From Flavimaricola sp. (GTDB lineage Bacteria; Pseudomonadota; Alphaproteobacteria; Rhodobacterales; Rhodobacteraceae), in NCBI GenBank assembly GCA_029255105.1, contig JAQWWH010000012.1, forward strand, positions 1 through 64,000: a stretch of 64,000 nucleotides of DNA. The letters run 5' to 3'. Below, one piece after another: positions 26,743 through 37,581 of this stretch. Below the pieces are notes generated by a model. It was not told the DNA's origin, searched no databases, and saw only the letters and a list, made by a program, of their open reading frames with translations. Numbering within the stretch: position 1 is the first letter of the stretch; every line of letters begins with the position of its first letter. Position numbers and translations under genes: made by a program.

Positions 26743-29700
26743 ATGATACCGAATTTCGCCCTGTCACTCTCCTTTGAGGGAATCCGCCTGCTGCACCGAG
26801 GCTCGCGGGGCTGGAGCCTAGTGGGCGAGGCGATGGTGGATGCTCCGGACCTTGACCAGGCGCTCTCCGTCCTGCGGAAGACCGCACTCGAGTTGGATCC
26901 TGCGGGCCTTCGTTGCAAGATTATCCTGCCGAATGATCAGATCAAATACATCGCGCTGGATTCCGGAAGGGCGCAGGATGACGATGTTCGCGCAGTGCTC
27001 GACGGGGCAACACCTTACGCCGTTGACGATCTTGTCTATGACTTTGTCCACGGTGGCGGCCGGACCTATATCGCTGCCGTCGCCAAAGAGACCCTCGCCG
27101 AGGCCGAAGCCTTTGCAACGGACCACCGGTTTGCACCGGTCAGCTTTGTCGCGGTCCCCGAACCTTTTGACTTTGTAGGCGAACCCTTCTTTGGACCGAC
27201 CAAAGCCTCTGTGGCCCTGCTTGGCAAAGGCGTGACAGTCACGCGCGACGCCGAGGCGGTTGCACTGGCTAAAGGCAGCAGATTCGGAACTGCCGTGATC
27301 ACGACCGGGGCAGACGACGCCAGCGCACCACCACCCGAGGCTGAAACGACGCAACCCGGGACGCCCGACACTGAGGTTGAGGAGGTCATCGCCCAAGACG
27401 CCGCAACTCAGATTGCCCCGTCAGAGCCGGAAACGTCTGCGGCAGAGGCGCCCAAAACGGCAGCGGAGCCGCTTGAGGCATCCAAACCCGCCGCGGCACC
27501 TGAGGCGACCGCAGAAGAGGCCGTCGAAGAAGCCCCAGTTTCCGCAACCGACGACACGCCTGAGCCGCTGTCAATGGCCGAGGCAGAGGCAGAGGCAGAG
27601 CCTTCGCCAGAGGATGCACCAGCACAGGCGACCGACACCACATCCGAGGCGGTATCGCAGTCCGATGCAAAAGTTGAGCCAACGCCAACGCCAGAGCCCG
27701 AGGCAGAGCCCGAACCAGAAAGGGCCGATGAGCCGGAAGAGCTGCCACCTGAACCCGTTTTCAGCTCACGCCTGGCCAGCCGTGCCCGCTCCGCTGAAAT
27801 GACGCCACCGGCAATGCCCCCGGCATCGCCTTCAACCAAATCGGCGCGTTCCGACGCAAGATCCGCCAAGGCAGACGGCGACTTACCGACGGCAGCATCC
27901 GAGGCGGTGCCGGTTCCTCCGCGACGGCCCCTTGCCGCCCTGCCCCCGCGCAGCCCGGCGCCTGCACCGACAGTGCCGCGCCCCGCAGGCCTGCCTCCTT
28001 TGATGCCGCCTTCCGGCGGCCCCGAGGTGGTACCGGATCGACGCATCCCCGGAATTGCAGGAGCAGGGCCTTCGGCGGCGGCACCGGTCGCCGCACCAAC
28101 CCTGCCCGCCGCCTTCCGCCCCGATCCCGTGCCACCCCGCACAGCCACCTCATCCGTCGCGACGCCCGCCCTGGCCACGCCGGTCGCCCCATTGGGCGCG
28201 GCAGGGCCGGTCGGACCGACCCTAGCCCCCCAGGTTCCAACCGGATCTGTTACCAAAACCTTAGATGCCGACGCCACGGATGGCCTGACCTTCCGTACAG
28301 CAGCACCCGCAAAGGCCGCAAAGGCCAAGTCAGGCAAAACCAAGTCCCTCGTCCAGAACCGGTTTGCCAGTTCGCGCAGACAAAAGGCCGAGGAAAAAAC
28401 CGCTCTGCCTGTGGGACGTGCCCAGAACGAGAAAGAACAGTTTACGGTCTTTGGCGCCCGGGCCTCGCAGGCCGGGGCAAGTGGCAAGCCGAAGTATCTT
28501 GGCCTGATCCTGACCGCAATCCTGCTGTTGTTCATGGCCGGGATTGCGGCCTTTGCCTCATTTTCGACGACCGGTCTTGCAGGACTTCTTGGCCGATCCA
28601 ATGAGGCGGTCGAGGCAAGCGTGGTCCTGCCAGAGGCCGTGGATACGGCACCTCAGGCCCCTGTTTCGCCGGTGGAAGACCTGGCATCTTCGGCCCCAGC
28701 CGCACTGGAAGGCGCAGCCCAGCCCGAGACACCGACCCAGTTGCAACCCGTCGCTGCGCCCGACCTAGCCCCTGTCGCACCGATCGAGGACGAGCCCCTG
28801 CTGACCGGGGACGTCCCGCTTGTGTCCGAGGGCCAAAGCCTTTTGCCCGACCCCGATGTGCTGGCGGCCGCAGTGGCCCCCACCCCGGCTGCAGCTGTTG
28901 CCCCCGGCACGGTCCTTAGCCCCGCCGCTGCCGAACGGTTCTATGCTGCAACCGGGGTCTGGCTGCGCGCGCCCAGATTGCCACTGATGCCTCAGTCCGA
29001 CGCGCTGAGCCAGGTTGCCCTGATCGACCCCGACGCGGAGCTGGCGTCGCGTCTGTCCCCGATCCTGCCTCCGGCCAACGTGTTGGGGCCAGACACCGCG
29101 CTTGCACCGCAACTTGACCCGCCGGGGCCGGATCAAGAGTTTGCCCGGGATTCTCGTGGCTTCTTGCTGGCTACGCCGGAAGGTTCGGCTACACCCTATG
29201 GTATGTTTATCTTTGCCGGCAGCCCGTCAGTGGTCCCACCTGCCCGGACGGGCACCCCTGTGCCCGAGGCACCGCCCGCGGCCGTGGCCGCAACCGGGCC
29301 CGTCGCGACAGATCCCGTTGCAACTGGCCCTATTGTCGAAGCCACTGCCGGCGCGGTGGAACTGGCCGGACTGCGTCCACCCGTCCGCCCCGAAGGCCTT
29401 GCCCCCATCCAGACGACCCCAGACCTACCAGACGCAGTGGAAGGAGCGGCAAATGCGACCCCTGCAGTCGCAGAGGTGCCGTTGGCGCCGTTTACCGGAC
29501 CCCGGCCAGAGGTGCGGCCCAGCGGGCTTGCCCCCGAAGCCGCTGTTGCAGGGCAGGCTGACGTTGATGCCGTCCTGGCGGCTGTGGTTGCAGAAACACC
29601 GGATCCGCTGGCCACCGCGACGCAATTTGCCGTCGCTCAGGCCCTGCGACCCGATCCGCGGCCACAGAACTTTGCCCGCGCGGTCGAACAGGCCACGGCC

Positions 29701-30075
29701 CGCGCAGCACGGGCCCAGCCCGCCGCCGCTGCCGGTATTGCTCCGACGGCCCTTGCCCCCACAGCCCCGTCTTCCGAAGCGGATGGGGAACCTGAACTGG
29801 CCGCCGCCGTCGTCGCGCCCAGCGGGCCGATTCCCGGCGGTGTGGCGACGGCTGCGACCATCGACAACGCGATCAACCTGCGAAACATCAACCTGATCGG
29901 CGTTTATGGCAGACCAAGCGACCGCCACGCTCTCGTGCGGCTAGGCAACGGGCGGTATGTGCGGGTCGGTGTGGGTGACAGCCTAGACGGCGGGCAGGTC
30001 GCCTCGATCGGCGACGATGCCCTGACCTACGTAAAGCGTGGCCGGACCTACGCGCTGGAAATCCCAAGCGGCTAA
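26743..30075 (+). CDS. large bitopic membrane protein with GspL/PilM-like N-terminus and PilP/GspC-like C-terminus
   Basis: An 1110-residue protein, no named family. Residues 1-180 resemble the actin-like cytoplasmic half of GspL/PilM proteins (FEGIRLLHRGSRGWSLVGEA, CKIILPNDQIKYIALDSG, DDVRAVLDGATPYAVDDLVY). Residues 180-560 are low-complexity Ala/Pro/Glu. A single membrane span lies at about 584-609 (GLILTAILLLFMAGIAAFAS). A second Ala/Pro-rich stretch follows. The last 70 residues (INLIGVYGRPSDRHALVRLG and YVRVGVGDSLDGGQVASIGD) look like a PilP/GspC homology-region domain. The expected topology is cytoplasmic N-terminus and periplasmic C-terminus. No secretion or pilus genes are adjacent. 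The Ala/Pro stretches invite wrong names such as translation initiation factor. Confidence 0.65.
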   Translation: MIPNFALSLSFEGIRLLHRGSRGWSLVGEAMVDAPDLDQALSVLRKTALELDPAGLRCKIILPNDQIKYIALDSGRAQDDDVRAVLDGATPYAVDDLVYDFVHGGGRTYIAAVAKETLAEAEAFATDHRFAPVSFVAVPEPFDFVGEPFFGPTKASVALLGKGVTVTRDAEAVALAKGSRFGTAVITTGADDASAPPPEAETTQPGTPDTEVEEVIAQDAATQIAPSEPETSAAEAPKTAAEPLEASKPAAAPEATAEEAVEEAPVSATDDTPEPLSMAEAEAEAEPSPEDAPAQATDTTSEAVSQSDAKVEPTPTPEPEAEPEPERADEPEELPPEPVFSSRLASRARSAEMTPPAMPPASPSTKSARSDARSAKADGDLPTAASEAVPVPPRRPLAALPPRSPAPAPTVPRPAGLPPLMPPSGGPEVVPDRRIPGIAGAGPSAAAPVAAPTLPAAFRPDPVPPRTATSSVATPALATPVAPLGAAGPVGPTLAPQVPTGSVTKTLDADATDGLTFRTAAPAKAAKAKSGKTKSLVQNRFASSRRQKAEEKTALPVGRAQNEKEQFTVFGARASQAGASGKPKYLGLILTAILLLFMAGIAAFASFSTTGLAGLLGRSNEAVEASVVLPEAVDTAPQAPVSPVEDLASSAPAALEGAAQPETPTQLQPVAAPDLAPVAPIEDEPLLTGDVPLVSEGQSLLPDPDVLAAAVAPTPAAAVAPGTVLSPAAAERFYAATGVWLRAPRLPLMPQSDALSQVALIDPDAELASRLSPILPPANVLGPDTALAPQLDPPGPDQEFARDSRGFLLATPEGSATPYGMFIFAGSPSVVPPARTGTPVPEAPPAAVAATGPVATDPVATGPIVEATAGAVELAGLRPPVRPEGLAPIQTTPDLPDAVEGAANATPAVAEVPLAPFTGPRPEVRPSGLAPEAAVAGQADVDAVLAAVVAETPDPLATATQFAVAQALRPDPRPQNFARAVEQATARAARAQPAAAAGIAPTALAPTAPSSEADGEPELAAAVVAPSGPIPGGVATAATIDNAINLRNINLIGVYGRPSDRHALVRLGNGRYVRVGVGDSLDGGQVASIGDDALTYVKRGRTYALEIPSG

Positions 30076-30079
30076 GAGC

Positions 30080-31180
30080 CTAGGCCACCGGTTCAGTCAG
30101 CACACCTCGGGCGATCTGGTCTGCCTCGATACTCTCGAACAGCGCCCTGAAATTCCCTTCACCAAAGCCATCGTCGCCTTTGCGCTCGATGAACTCAAAG
30201 AAGATGGGGCCAATAACGGTCTTTGAAAAGATCTGAAGGAGGATGCGGGTTTCGCCTCCGTCCACCACACCTTCACCGTCGATCAGGATGCCATGCTTCA
30301 TCATACGGTTCAGCGGCTCTTCATGCCCCTCGACGCGGGACTTGCTTAGCTCGTAATAGGCCGCCGGCGGGGCGGGCATGAACTTGATGCCACGATCGGC
30401 GATTGCGTCGACGGCGTCATAGATGTTCTGGGCGCCCACCGCGATATGCTGGATCCCCTCGCCCTTGTAGCGCCTGAGGTATTCGACGATCTGGCCCGTC
30501 TCGCCCCGGTCCTCATTGATCGGAATGCGGATGCGACCGCACGGCGACGTCAGGGCGCGGGACAAAAGGCCTGTGAATTTGCCTTCGATGTCAAAAAAGC
30601 GGATTTCGCGAAAGTTGAAGATATCGGCATAGAAGCGGAACCAGACATCCATGTTGCCCTTGTGGACATTGTGGGTGAGGTGATCGAGGTAATAAAAGCC
30701 GACGCCTTCGGGGTGAGCATCGCTGGACCAGTCGAATTCCGCGTTGTAGGGGCTGGTGTCGTAGTATTGGTCCACAAGGTAGATCAGGCTACCCCCGATT
30801 CCGACAATGGCCGGAACGTCCATCATCTTGCCTGGACCGGTATGTTCCTCCGCCCCCTTGCTCAGCGCGTGGGCAAGCGCCTTGTCCGCATCGACAACCC
30901 GCCACCCCATCGAAGCGGCGCAGGGCCCATGTTCTTCGACAAAGCTGTGGGCGTGGCTGCCGGGTTCGTTGTTGATGACGTAGGTGATGTCACCCTGCTG
31001 CCAAAGCTCGATATCCTTGGTCTTGTGAGTTGCGACGCGGGCGTAACCCATGCGGTCAAAGAGGGTGCGAAGGGTCTCCGGCTCGGGATGGGCAAATTCG
31101 ACGAACTCAAACCCATCTGTCCCGGCCGGGTTTTCCGGGCTAATGGTGGCTTTGGGGGCATCATGCGGGAAGGGTCCCAT
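30080..31180 (-). CDS. hpd: 4-hydroxyphenylpyruvate dioxygenase
   Basis: A 366-residue Fe(II) dioxygenase of the vicinal-oxygen-chelate fold that converts 4-hydroxyphenylpyruvate to homogentisate in tyrosine breakdown. Iron ligands are visible as the His in YLDHLTHNV, the His in GIQHIAVG and the Glu in FFEFIERKGDDGFGEGNF. The ATG at 31180 has GGAG six bases upstream. It is divergent from an Lrp/AsnC regulator that probably controls it. hmgA, maiA and fahA are not adjacent; the FAH-family genes of this window lie at 44025 and 52526. Confidence 0.95.
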   Translation of the reverse strand: MGPFPHDAPKATISPENPAGTDGFEFVEFAHPEPETLRTLFDRMGYARVATHKTKDIELWQQGDITYVINNEPGSHAHSFVEEHGPCAASMGWRVVDADKALAHALSKGAEEHTGPGKMMDVPAIVGIGGSLIYLVDQYYDTSPYNAEFDWSSDAHPEGVGFYYLDHLTHNVHKGNMDVWFRFYADIFNFREIRFFDIEGKFTGLLSRALTSPCGRIRIPINEDRGETGQIVEYLRRYKGEGIQHIAVGAQNIYDAVDAIADRGIKFMPAPPAAYYELSKSRVEGHEEPLNRMMKHGILIDGEGVVDGGETRILLQIFSKTVIGPIFFEFIERKGDDGFGEGNFRALFESIEADQIARGVLTEPVA

Positions 31181-31302
31181 TGCGATCTCCTGTCAAATGC
31201 GCCCCGGCAGCTGGGACAGACCATAACATCATACCGCGCAAAGCTTGCGCTTTACGCGCATCCTTGGGAGAAGTATTGGCATATTGCGCCCGCTTCCCGC
31301 AC

Positions 31303-31320
31303 ATAATAGCAAAATTGCAA
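31303..31320. promoter_or_regulatory. possible Lrp/AsnC operator between hpd and its regulator
   Basis: A small inverted repeat GCAA-AA-TTGC (31309-31318) in an A/T-rich patch just before the regulator start. Lrp-type sites are short, A/T-centred palindromes, so this is a candidate; the 151-bp gap has other weak symmetries and the match is not decisive. Confidence 0.3.
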
Positions 31321-31331
31321 GGTTTTCCCGC

Positions 31332-31790
31332 ATGCCACTTGATGCCACCGACATCCGGTTGCTGTCCCTCTTGCAAAGAGATGCCCAGCTGACCGCCCAA
31401 CAGTTGGGAGAGGCGCTGAACCTGTCATCAAGCCAGGCAGGACGTCGTCGCCAAAGGCTGGAGGCTGAAGGATATGTGACCCAATACGCCGCCCGTTTGG
31501 ACCCTGGTCGGCTTGGCCTGACGGTTCAGGCCTTTATCCAGGTCCAGCTTGGGACCCACGGCGCCGAGAATGCCCGCAGTTTTGCCAGGCTCATCGATAC
31601 GAGGCCCGAGTTTGTCAGCGCCTGGACTATGACCGGTGAGGCGGACTACCTCTTACGCAGCTGGACAGCCGATCTTGGCGCACTCAACCGGCTGATCCAC
31701 GAGATCATTCTGGCACACCCCGCCGTGGCCCGCGTACAAAGCCAGATTGTCATGGAGCAGCTCAAGATTGACGCACCCCTCCCGCTTTGA
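31332..31790 (+). CDS. Lrp/AsnC-family transcriptional regulator
   Basis: A 152-residue regulator. The N-terminal winged helix covers residues 1-55 (LDATDIRLLSLLQRDAQLTA, then LNLSSSQAGRRRQRLEAEGY). The effector-binding domain covers residues 70-148 (VQAFIQVQLGTHGAENARSF, FVSAWTMTGEADYLLRSW). Being divergent from hpd, it probably senses an aromatic amino acid and controls tyrosine breakdown. The ATG at 31332 follows the usual domain start; the longer open frame extends into the promoter. Confidence 0.9.
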   Translation: MPLDATDIRLLSLLQRDAQLTAQQLGEALNLSSSQAGRRRQRLEAEGYVTQYAARLDPGRLGLTVQAFIQVQLGTHGAENARSFARLIDTRPEFVSAWTMTGEADYLLRSWTADLGALNRLIHEIILAHPAVARVQSQIVMEQLKIDAPLPL

Positions 31791-31878
31791 GCGGCTTGGA
31801 GACGATTTATCGGGATAGAGTCTAACCAAGGTCACAGGCCCGGATTGCCAACGCTCCTTTGGGTTGCGAAGCTAGGTC

Positions 31879-33828
31879 ATGGAAAGCTTTCTCATTCAGG
31901 CAACGCTTTATCTTGGGGCGGCGGTCGTCGCCGTGCCCCTGGCCGCCCGGCTGGGGCTGGGGTCGGTTCTGGGCTACCTATTGGCCGGGGTCGTCATCGG
32001 TTTTATCCCTGCTTTCGGCTCGGACACCGAGGATCTTCGCCACTTTGCCGAATTCGGCGTGGTCATGATGCTGTTCCTAATCGGGCTGGAACTGGAACCA
32101 CGCGCCCTTTGGGACATGCGTGACCGGTTGATCGGCCTTGGCGGCCTGCAGATTAGCATGACAACCGCCGCGATCATGGTGGGTGCGATGGCCTTTGGGC
32201 TCACTTGGGAACCTGCACTTGCAGTCGGGTTGATCTTTGCCCTGTCCTCGACCGCGATCGTCCTACAAACCCTTTCAGAGAAGGGGTTGATGCAGACCCC
32301 CGGTGGGCGGTCGACCTTCTCGGTCCTGCTGACCCAGGACATCGCGGTTATCCCGATGCTCGCCCTTCTGCCACTTCTTGCGCTGGCACCAGCGGGCGGC
32401 GCGGACCATGCCGAAGGGGCGGACGGCGCCCATGGCACGGCCCTGAGCCTTGTTGAAGGGCTGCCCGGTTGGGGTGTCACGCTCGTCACCCTTGGAGCGG
32501 TGGCGGCAGTAATCTTGACCGGTATCTACCTGACCCGGCCAGTGTTCCGCTATATCCACCATGCCCACCTGCGCGAGATGTATACGGCACTTGCCCTGCT
32601 TGTCGTTGCAGCCGTCGCGGTGCTGATGGGGCTGGTTGGCCTGTCACCCGCCCTTGGCACCTTTCTGGCCGGTGTGGTTCTGGCAAACTCCGAATTCCGG
32701 CACGAGTTGGAAAGCGATCTGCAACCCTTCAAAGGGCTGCTGCTGGGACTGTTCTTCATTACCGTTGGGGCGGGGATCAATTTTCACGTCCTCCTGACGG
32801 CCCCCCTGACCATCATCGGGCTGACGCTTGGGGTTATCGCGATAAAGGGCGTAATCCTTTACATTCTGGCCCTCGCGTTCCGGCTGCGGGGGCGTGACCG
32901 CTGGCTTTTTACCCTTGGGTTGGCCCAGGCCGGCGAATTCGGCTTTGTCCTTGTATCCTTTTCCCTGCAACAGAATGTCCTGGGTGAAAGCCTGTCAGAA
33001 CGGCTCTTGCTGATCGTGGCCCTGTCTATGCTGGTCACGCCCCTCTTGTTCATCCTGTTTGAATGGCTGGGTCGCAACAGCGGGCGCAGCGAGGACCTGC
33101 CCCCCGACACGATAGACAGGCACGGCCCTGTGATCATTGCGGGCATCGGCCGCTTTGGCCAAGTGGTGAACCGACTGGTGCAAAGTGCAGGTGTCTCAAC
33201 CGTGGTGCTGGACCACAACATGGATACGATCGAGACGATGCGCAAATTCGGGACAAGCGGCTTTTTCGGCGATCCGACCCGTCCCGACATTCTGCATGCC
33301 GCCGGGATCGACACTGCCGAAATCCTCGTCATCGCCCTCGATGATCCAAAGGCCGCGATCCAGTTAACGAACTACGCTCGCAAGGTCCGCCCCGACATCC
33401 ACATCGTCGCCCGCGCCTACGACCGGGTCCACACCTACGAGCTGTATCAGGCCGGCGCCAACGACATCGTCCGCGAAATGTTCGATTCCTCGTTGCGCGC
33501 CGGGCGCTATGTGCTGGAGAACCTCGGGCTGAGCCAGTTCGAGGCCGCCGAGGCGGAAATGACCTTCTATCACGGCGACCGGGCCTCGGTCCGGGAACTG
33601 GCGGAACTGTGGAAACCGGGGGTCCCGGTGGCCAACAATCCCGAATATGTCGCCCGCGCACGCCAGTTGAACAAGGCGCTGGAAACTGCCCTGGTTCAAC
33701 ATCTGAACCCGGGTCGGGACACTGCTGGGGGCCACGATCGCGACCCAGACCGCGACCCAGACCGCGACCCAAAGGACAGCACTCCCGAAAAGGGCACCAG
33801 CTATCAGGTCAAATGGCGCGAGCCTTAG
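31879..33828 (+). CDS. KefB/KefC-type monovalent cation:proton antiporter with RCK domain
   Basis: A 649-residue inner-membrane CPA2 transporter. About 12 membrane spans fill residues 1-395 (start [20 protein letters not shown]; ion-site region [16 protein letters not shown]). A TrkA-N/RCK Rossmann domain follows ([21 protein letters not shown], residues 417-535). It would exchange K+ or Na+ for H+ under NAD(H) or glutathione-adduct control. The tail is low-complexity and includes DRDP repeats from a 12-bp tandem repeat. No KefF/KefG ancillary subunit adjoins it. The last 4 bp overlap the convergent cobT. Confidence 0.9.
   Translation: MESFLIQATLYLGAAVVAVPLAARLGLGSVLGYLLAGVVIGFIPAFGSDTEDLRHFAEFGVVMMLFLIGLELEPRALWDMRDRLIGLGGLQISMTTAAIMVGAMAFGLTWEPALAVGLIFALSSTAIVLQTLSEKGLMQTPGGRSTFSVLLTQDIAVIPMLALLPLLALAPAGGADHAEGADGAHGTALSLVEGLPGWGVTLVTLGAVAAVILTGIYLTRPVFRYIHHAHLREMYTALALLVVAAVAVLMGLVGLSPALGTFLAGVVLANSEFRHELESDLQPFKGLLLGLFFITVGAGINFHVLLTAPLTIIGLTLGVIAIKGVILYILALAFRLRGRDRWLFTLGLAQAGEFGFVLVSFSLQQNVLGESLSERLLLIVALSMLVTPLLFILFEWLGRNSGRSEDLPPDTIDRHGPVIIAGIGRFGQVVNRLVQSAGVSTVVLDHNMDTIETMRKFGTSGFFGDPTRPDILHAAGIDTAEILVIALDDPKAAIQLTNYARKVRPDIHIVARAYDRVHTYELYQAGANDIVREMFDSSLRAGRYVLENLGLSQFEAAEAEMTFYHGDRASVRELAELWKPGVPVANNPEYVARARQLNKALETALVQHLNPGRDTAGGHDRDPDRDPDRDPKDSTPEKGTSYQVKWREP
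33739..33771 (+). repeat. 12-bp tandem repeat inside the antiporter tail
   Basis: Unit CGCGACCCAGAC present 2.75 times, encoding Arg-Asp-Pro-Asp. The unit length is a multiple of three, so copy-number change would not break the frame. It lies in a disordered C-terminal tail after the RCK domain. Confidence 0.8.
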
Positions 33829-34841
33829 CCGCCACTAACCCCGGCTTCGGCAAAGGTAGACATCCCGGAATGACAGGCGACTGCCGCCTGAAGGATGCCG
33901 ATGGCCAGCGCGGCCCCCGATCCTTCGCCAAGGCGCAGCCCGAGGTCCAGCAACGGGGCCTTGTCCAGCGCATCAAGCAACCTTGGGTGCGCCGCTTCGG
34001 CGCTGACGTGCCCAGCGACCGCATGGTCCAGCGCACCCGGCACCGCCCGCTCCAGCACCAGCGCTGCGGCGCAGCAGATAAAACCGTCGAGGATCACCGG
34101 AATACGATGCGCCCGGGCCGCCGCGATGGCCCCGGCCATGGCGGCAATCTCGCGCCCGCCAAGGCAGCGCAGAACCTCCAGCGGATCAGACAGGCGCTCA
34201 GCATGAAGGGCGAGACCGGCCTGAACAACTTCGGTCTTGCGGGCAAGCCCTGCGTCATCGACCCCGGTGCCGCGCCCGGTCCAGTCGCCCGCGGCACCTC
34301 CACACAAGGCCGCCGCGATGGCCGCCGCGACCGTGGTGTTGCCGATCCCCATTTCGCCTGTCACCACGAGATCGGCCTTCGGGTCAACCGCCGACCAGCC
34401 GGTCGCAAGGGCCGATACAACCTCGGCCTCGGACATCGCGGGGGCGGCTGTGAAATCTGCCGTCGGCTGATCCAGCGACAGGGCATGGACCGACATCCGC
34501 GCACCAAAGGTCCGGGCCAACTGGTTGATGGCCGCCCCGCCATGTTCAAAATTGAGTACCATCTGCGCCGTCACCTCGGCCGGAAAGGCCGAGACGCCCT
34601 GCGCGGTCACCCCGTGGTTGCCCGCAAAGATCAGGATCTGCGGGGCCACAAGGGTCGGACGGTCCGTGCCGCGCCAGCCCGCATACCAGATCGCCAGATC
34701 CTCCAACCGGCCAAGGGCAGCGGGCGGCTTGGTCAGCTGGCCGTTGCGGGCTGCCGCCCCGGCAAGAGCCTCGGCATTGGCGGAAGGGGCGGCCAACAGG
34801 GCCTCGCGAAAATCGGAAAGGGAAGAGAAAGGGGCGGTCAT
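33825..34841 (-). CDS. cobT: nicotinate-nucleotide:dimethylbenzimidazole phosphoribosyltransferase
   Basis: A 338-residue enzyme of cobalamin nucleotide-loop assembly that makes alpha-ribazole phosphate. Typical segments: [59 protein letters not shown], and the catalytic glutamate in [12 protein letters not shown]. It is divergent from cobS, with which it completes the lower ligand, and convergent with the antiporter (stop codons overlap by 4 bp). Confidence 0.96.
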   Translation of the reverse strand: MTAPFSSLSDFREALLAAPSANAEALAGAAARNGQLTKPPAALGRLEDLAIWYAGWRGTDRPTLVAPQILIFAGNHGVTAQGVSAFPAEVTAQMVLNFEHGGAAINQLARTFGARMSVHALSLDQPTADFTAAPAMSEAEVVSALATGWSAVDPKADLVVTGEMGIGNTTVAAAIAAALCGGAAGDWTGRGTGVDDAGLARKTEVVQAGLALHAERLSDPLEVLRCLGGREIAAMAGAIAAARAHRIPVILDGFICCAAALVLERAVPGALDHAVAGHVSAEAAHPRLLDALDKAPLLDLGLRLGEGSGAALAIGILQAAVACHSGMSTFAEAGVSGG

Positions 34842-34912
34842 CGTCGTCCTCGTTGCAACTTATCAACCTTCTGTCTAACACTCGGGTCAGCAGGCGAAAG
34901 GGCGGATTGACC

Positions 34913-35689
34913 GTGACAGCGACCAAAGACGACATCATCGCGGCCATCGACGTGCCAGCGGCGCTTGGCCTGCTGAGCCGTCTGCCCGTGCCTGTCGACG
35001 GGGACGCCGCCACCGCCCGGGGCGCGCGCGCCGCCTGGGCCTGGCCTGTCGCCGGCCTGATCATCGCGGGGCTCGCCGGGGCGGTTGGAACGCTGGCCCT
35101 TTGGCTGGGTGTCCCCCCCGGTCTGGCTGCTGCCCTTGTTCTGACCACCCAGATCGTCGTGACGGGGGCCATGCATGAAGACGGGCTGGCCGACAGCGCC
35201 GACGGGCTTTGGGGTGGTTGGAGTGTCGAACGGCGGCTCGAGATCATGAAGGACAGCCGCATCGGGGCTTACGGGGTCATCGCCCTTGTGCTGGGGTTGC
35301 TGATCCGCTGGCAGGCACTGACCCTGATCGCGGATCATGGTGCCCTTTGGCCGGCCCTTCTGGCCCTTGGGGCCGGTAGCCGGGCGGCGATGGTTGTGGT
35401 GATGGGCACGGTACCGCCTGCCCGACCCTCGGGGCTAAGCCGCAACGTCGGCCAGCCTCCTGCCCCGACCATCTGGTTGGCTGTTGCTATCGCCGTTGTG
35501 GCGGGGGCATTGACGCTAGGGTCCGCGACCGTTGTGGTCGCCATCGTCGTGGGGCTGATCGGGCTGGTCTGGGCCCGCATCGCCAAGGCCAAGATCGGCG
35601 GGCAAACCGGCGACATCCTTGGATCGACACAAAACCTGACCGAGATCGCAGGGCTTTTGACCCTGTCAGCCCTTTGGGGATTAGGCTAG
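34913..35689 (+). CDS. cobS: adenosylcobinamide-GDP ribazoletransferase (cobalamin synthase)
   Basis: A 258-residue membrane enzyme joining alpha-ribazole to adenosylcobinamide-GDP. The signature GAMHEDGLADSADGLWGG (metal-binding acidic residues) and KDSRIGAYG are intact, followed by five or more membrane spans. The GTG at 34913, with AAAGGCGG seven bases upstream, is the best start; codons further upstream overlap the promoter region. Only 71 bp separate it from cobT, too short for a cobalamin riboswitch. Confidence 0.93.
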   Translation: MTATKDDIIAAIDVPAALGLLSRLPVPVDGDAATARGARAAWAWPVAGLIIAGLAGAVGTLALWLGVPPGLAAALVLTTQIVVTGAMHEDGLADSADGLWGGWSVERRLEIMKDSRIGAYGVIALVLGLLIRWQALTLIADHGALWPALLALGAGSRAAMVVVMGTVPPARPSGLSRNVGQPPAPTIWLAVAIAVVAGALTLGSATVVVAIVVGLIGLVWARIAKAKIGGQTGDILGSTQNLTEIAGLLTLSALWGLG

Positions 35690-35724
35690 GGCGGCATGCG
35701 TACAAGCGCGCATTTTGGCAGCCC

Positions 35725-36443
35725 TCAGCAGGTCATCGCCTTGGCAAAGGACGACCGGTCGACATGAGGCCCGAGGTCGCGCATCGCTAGGGTCGCGCCG
35801 TCAAAGGTTACCCCCAGAACGCGGGCCCAATCGGCGCTGGCGACGATTATTTCGATTTTCCCAAGGCACTCCCGCAGGCCACCGGCAATGTCGGCCTCTC
35901 CGATCCGGTGGTTGGTGACCCCCGGCAGGGCCGCCACCTCAACCAGAGCGCCGTCGTCATACCGCCAGACCCGCAGGGTGCGGGCCAGATGGGGACGGTC
36001 GACATAGGCAACCTCGACCCGGCCATCGCCATCCAGATCGGCGGCACCGACCGGGGCGAGCCAGCGGTAGCGTTGGCCAATAAAGGGGGTTGCGGCCATC
36101 AGGCTGCCATCGGCGCTGTATATCGCCAAACGGGCGCCAAGGGACTGATCGGACTCGACGACCATCGCATCAAACGCACCGTCCAGATCGACGTCGACGA
36201 GGCGCGGGGCCACATCCTCGAACACGCGCGAAGGCGGCAGGGTCAGCGTCACGACCTGCCCGCTTTCGGCCCCGGTCAGGGCCAAGGCACCCCATTCCAC
36301 CGCATCGCCCAAGACGGCGTGGTCATAGCGGGTGGTGGGGTCCAGATAGCGGGCTTCGGCCAAACCTTCGGCCTGCGCAGTAGCCAGGCCAAGACCAAGA
36401 CCAAGATCGGCCAGGCAGGCCCAAAGGCCTGCCAAAAGGCGCA

Positions 36444-36444
<1 letters not shown>
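35725..36444 (-). CDS. exported FG-GAP/VCBS-repeat protein
   Basis: A 239-residue secreted protein with a signal peptide (to about residue 25, LATAQA). Two calcium-binding-like repeats (VDVDLDGAFDAMVV and ADLDGDGRVEVAYVD) are typical of beta-propeller blades. It has too few blades for a full propeller, so it may oligomerise or be a short adhesin-like protein. Its start codon shares one base with the ferredoxin stop (TGATG), so translation is coupled. The function is unknown. Confidence 0.8.
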
Positions 36445-37505
<1,061 letters not shown>

Positions 37506-37531
37506 ACCAGAGGTGATGGACCTGACATGAA

Positions 37532-37556
37532 AAAGGCGCCCGCGTGGGGCGCCTTT
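37532..37556. terminator. bidirectional terminator
   Basis: Arms AAAGGCGCC and GGCGCCTTT around a 7-nt loop, flanked by A and T runs, between the convergent lipoprotein and Do-protease genes. It is suited to stop transcription from both directions. Confidence 0.85.
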
Positions 37557-37581
37557 ATTATCTTTAGGTCCGGCCCGCTGC

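Noticed and set aside
27408-28601. 397-codon open frame opposite the 1110-residue protein
   Set aside because: It mirrors the Ala/Pro/Glu-rich stretch and consists of Ser/Gly/Ala runs; the plus-strand protein has structured ends, a membrane span and a proper start.
34842-34912. Cobalamin riboswitch between cobT and cobS
   Set aside because: The gap is only 71 bp, far too short for the element, and lacks the B12-box sequence.
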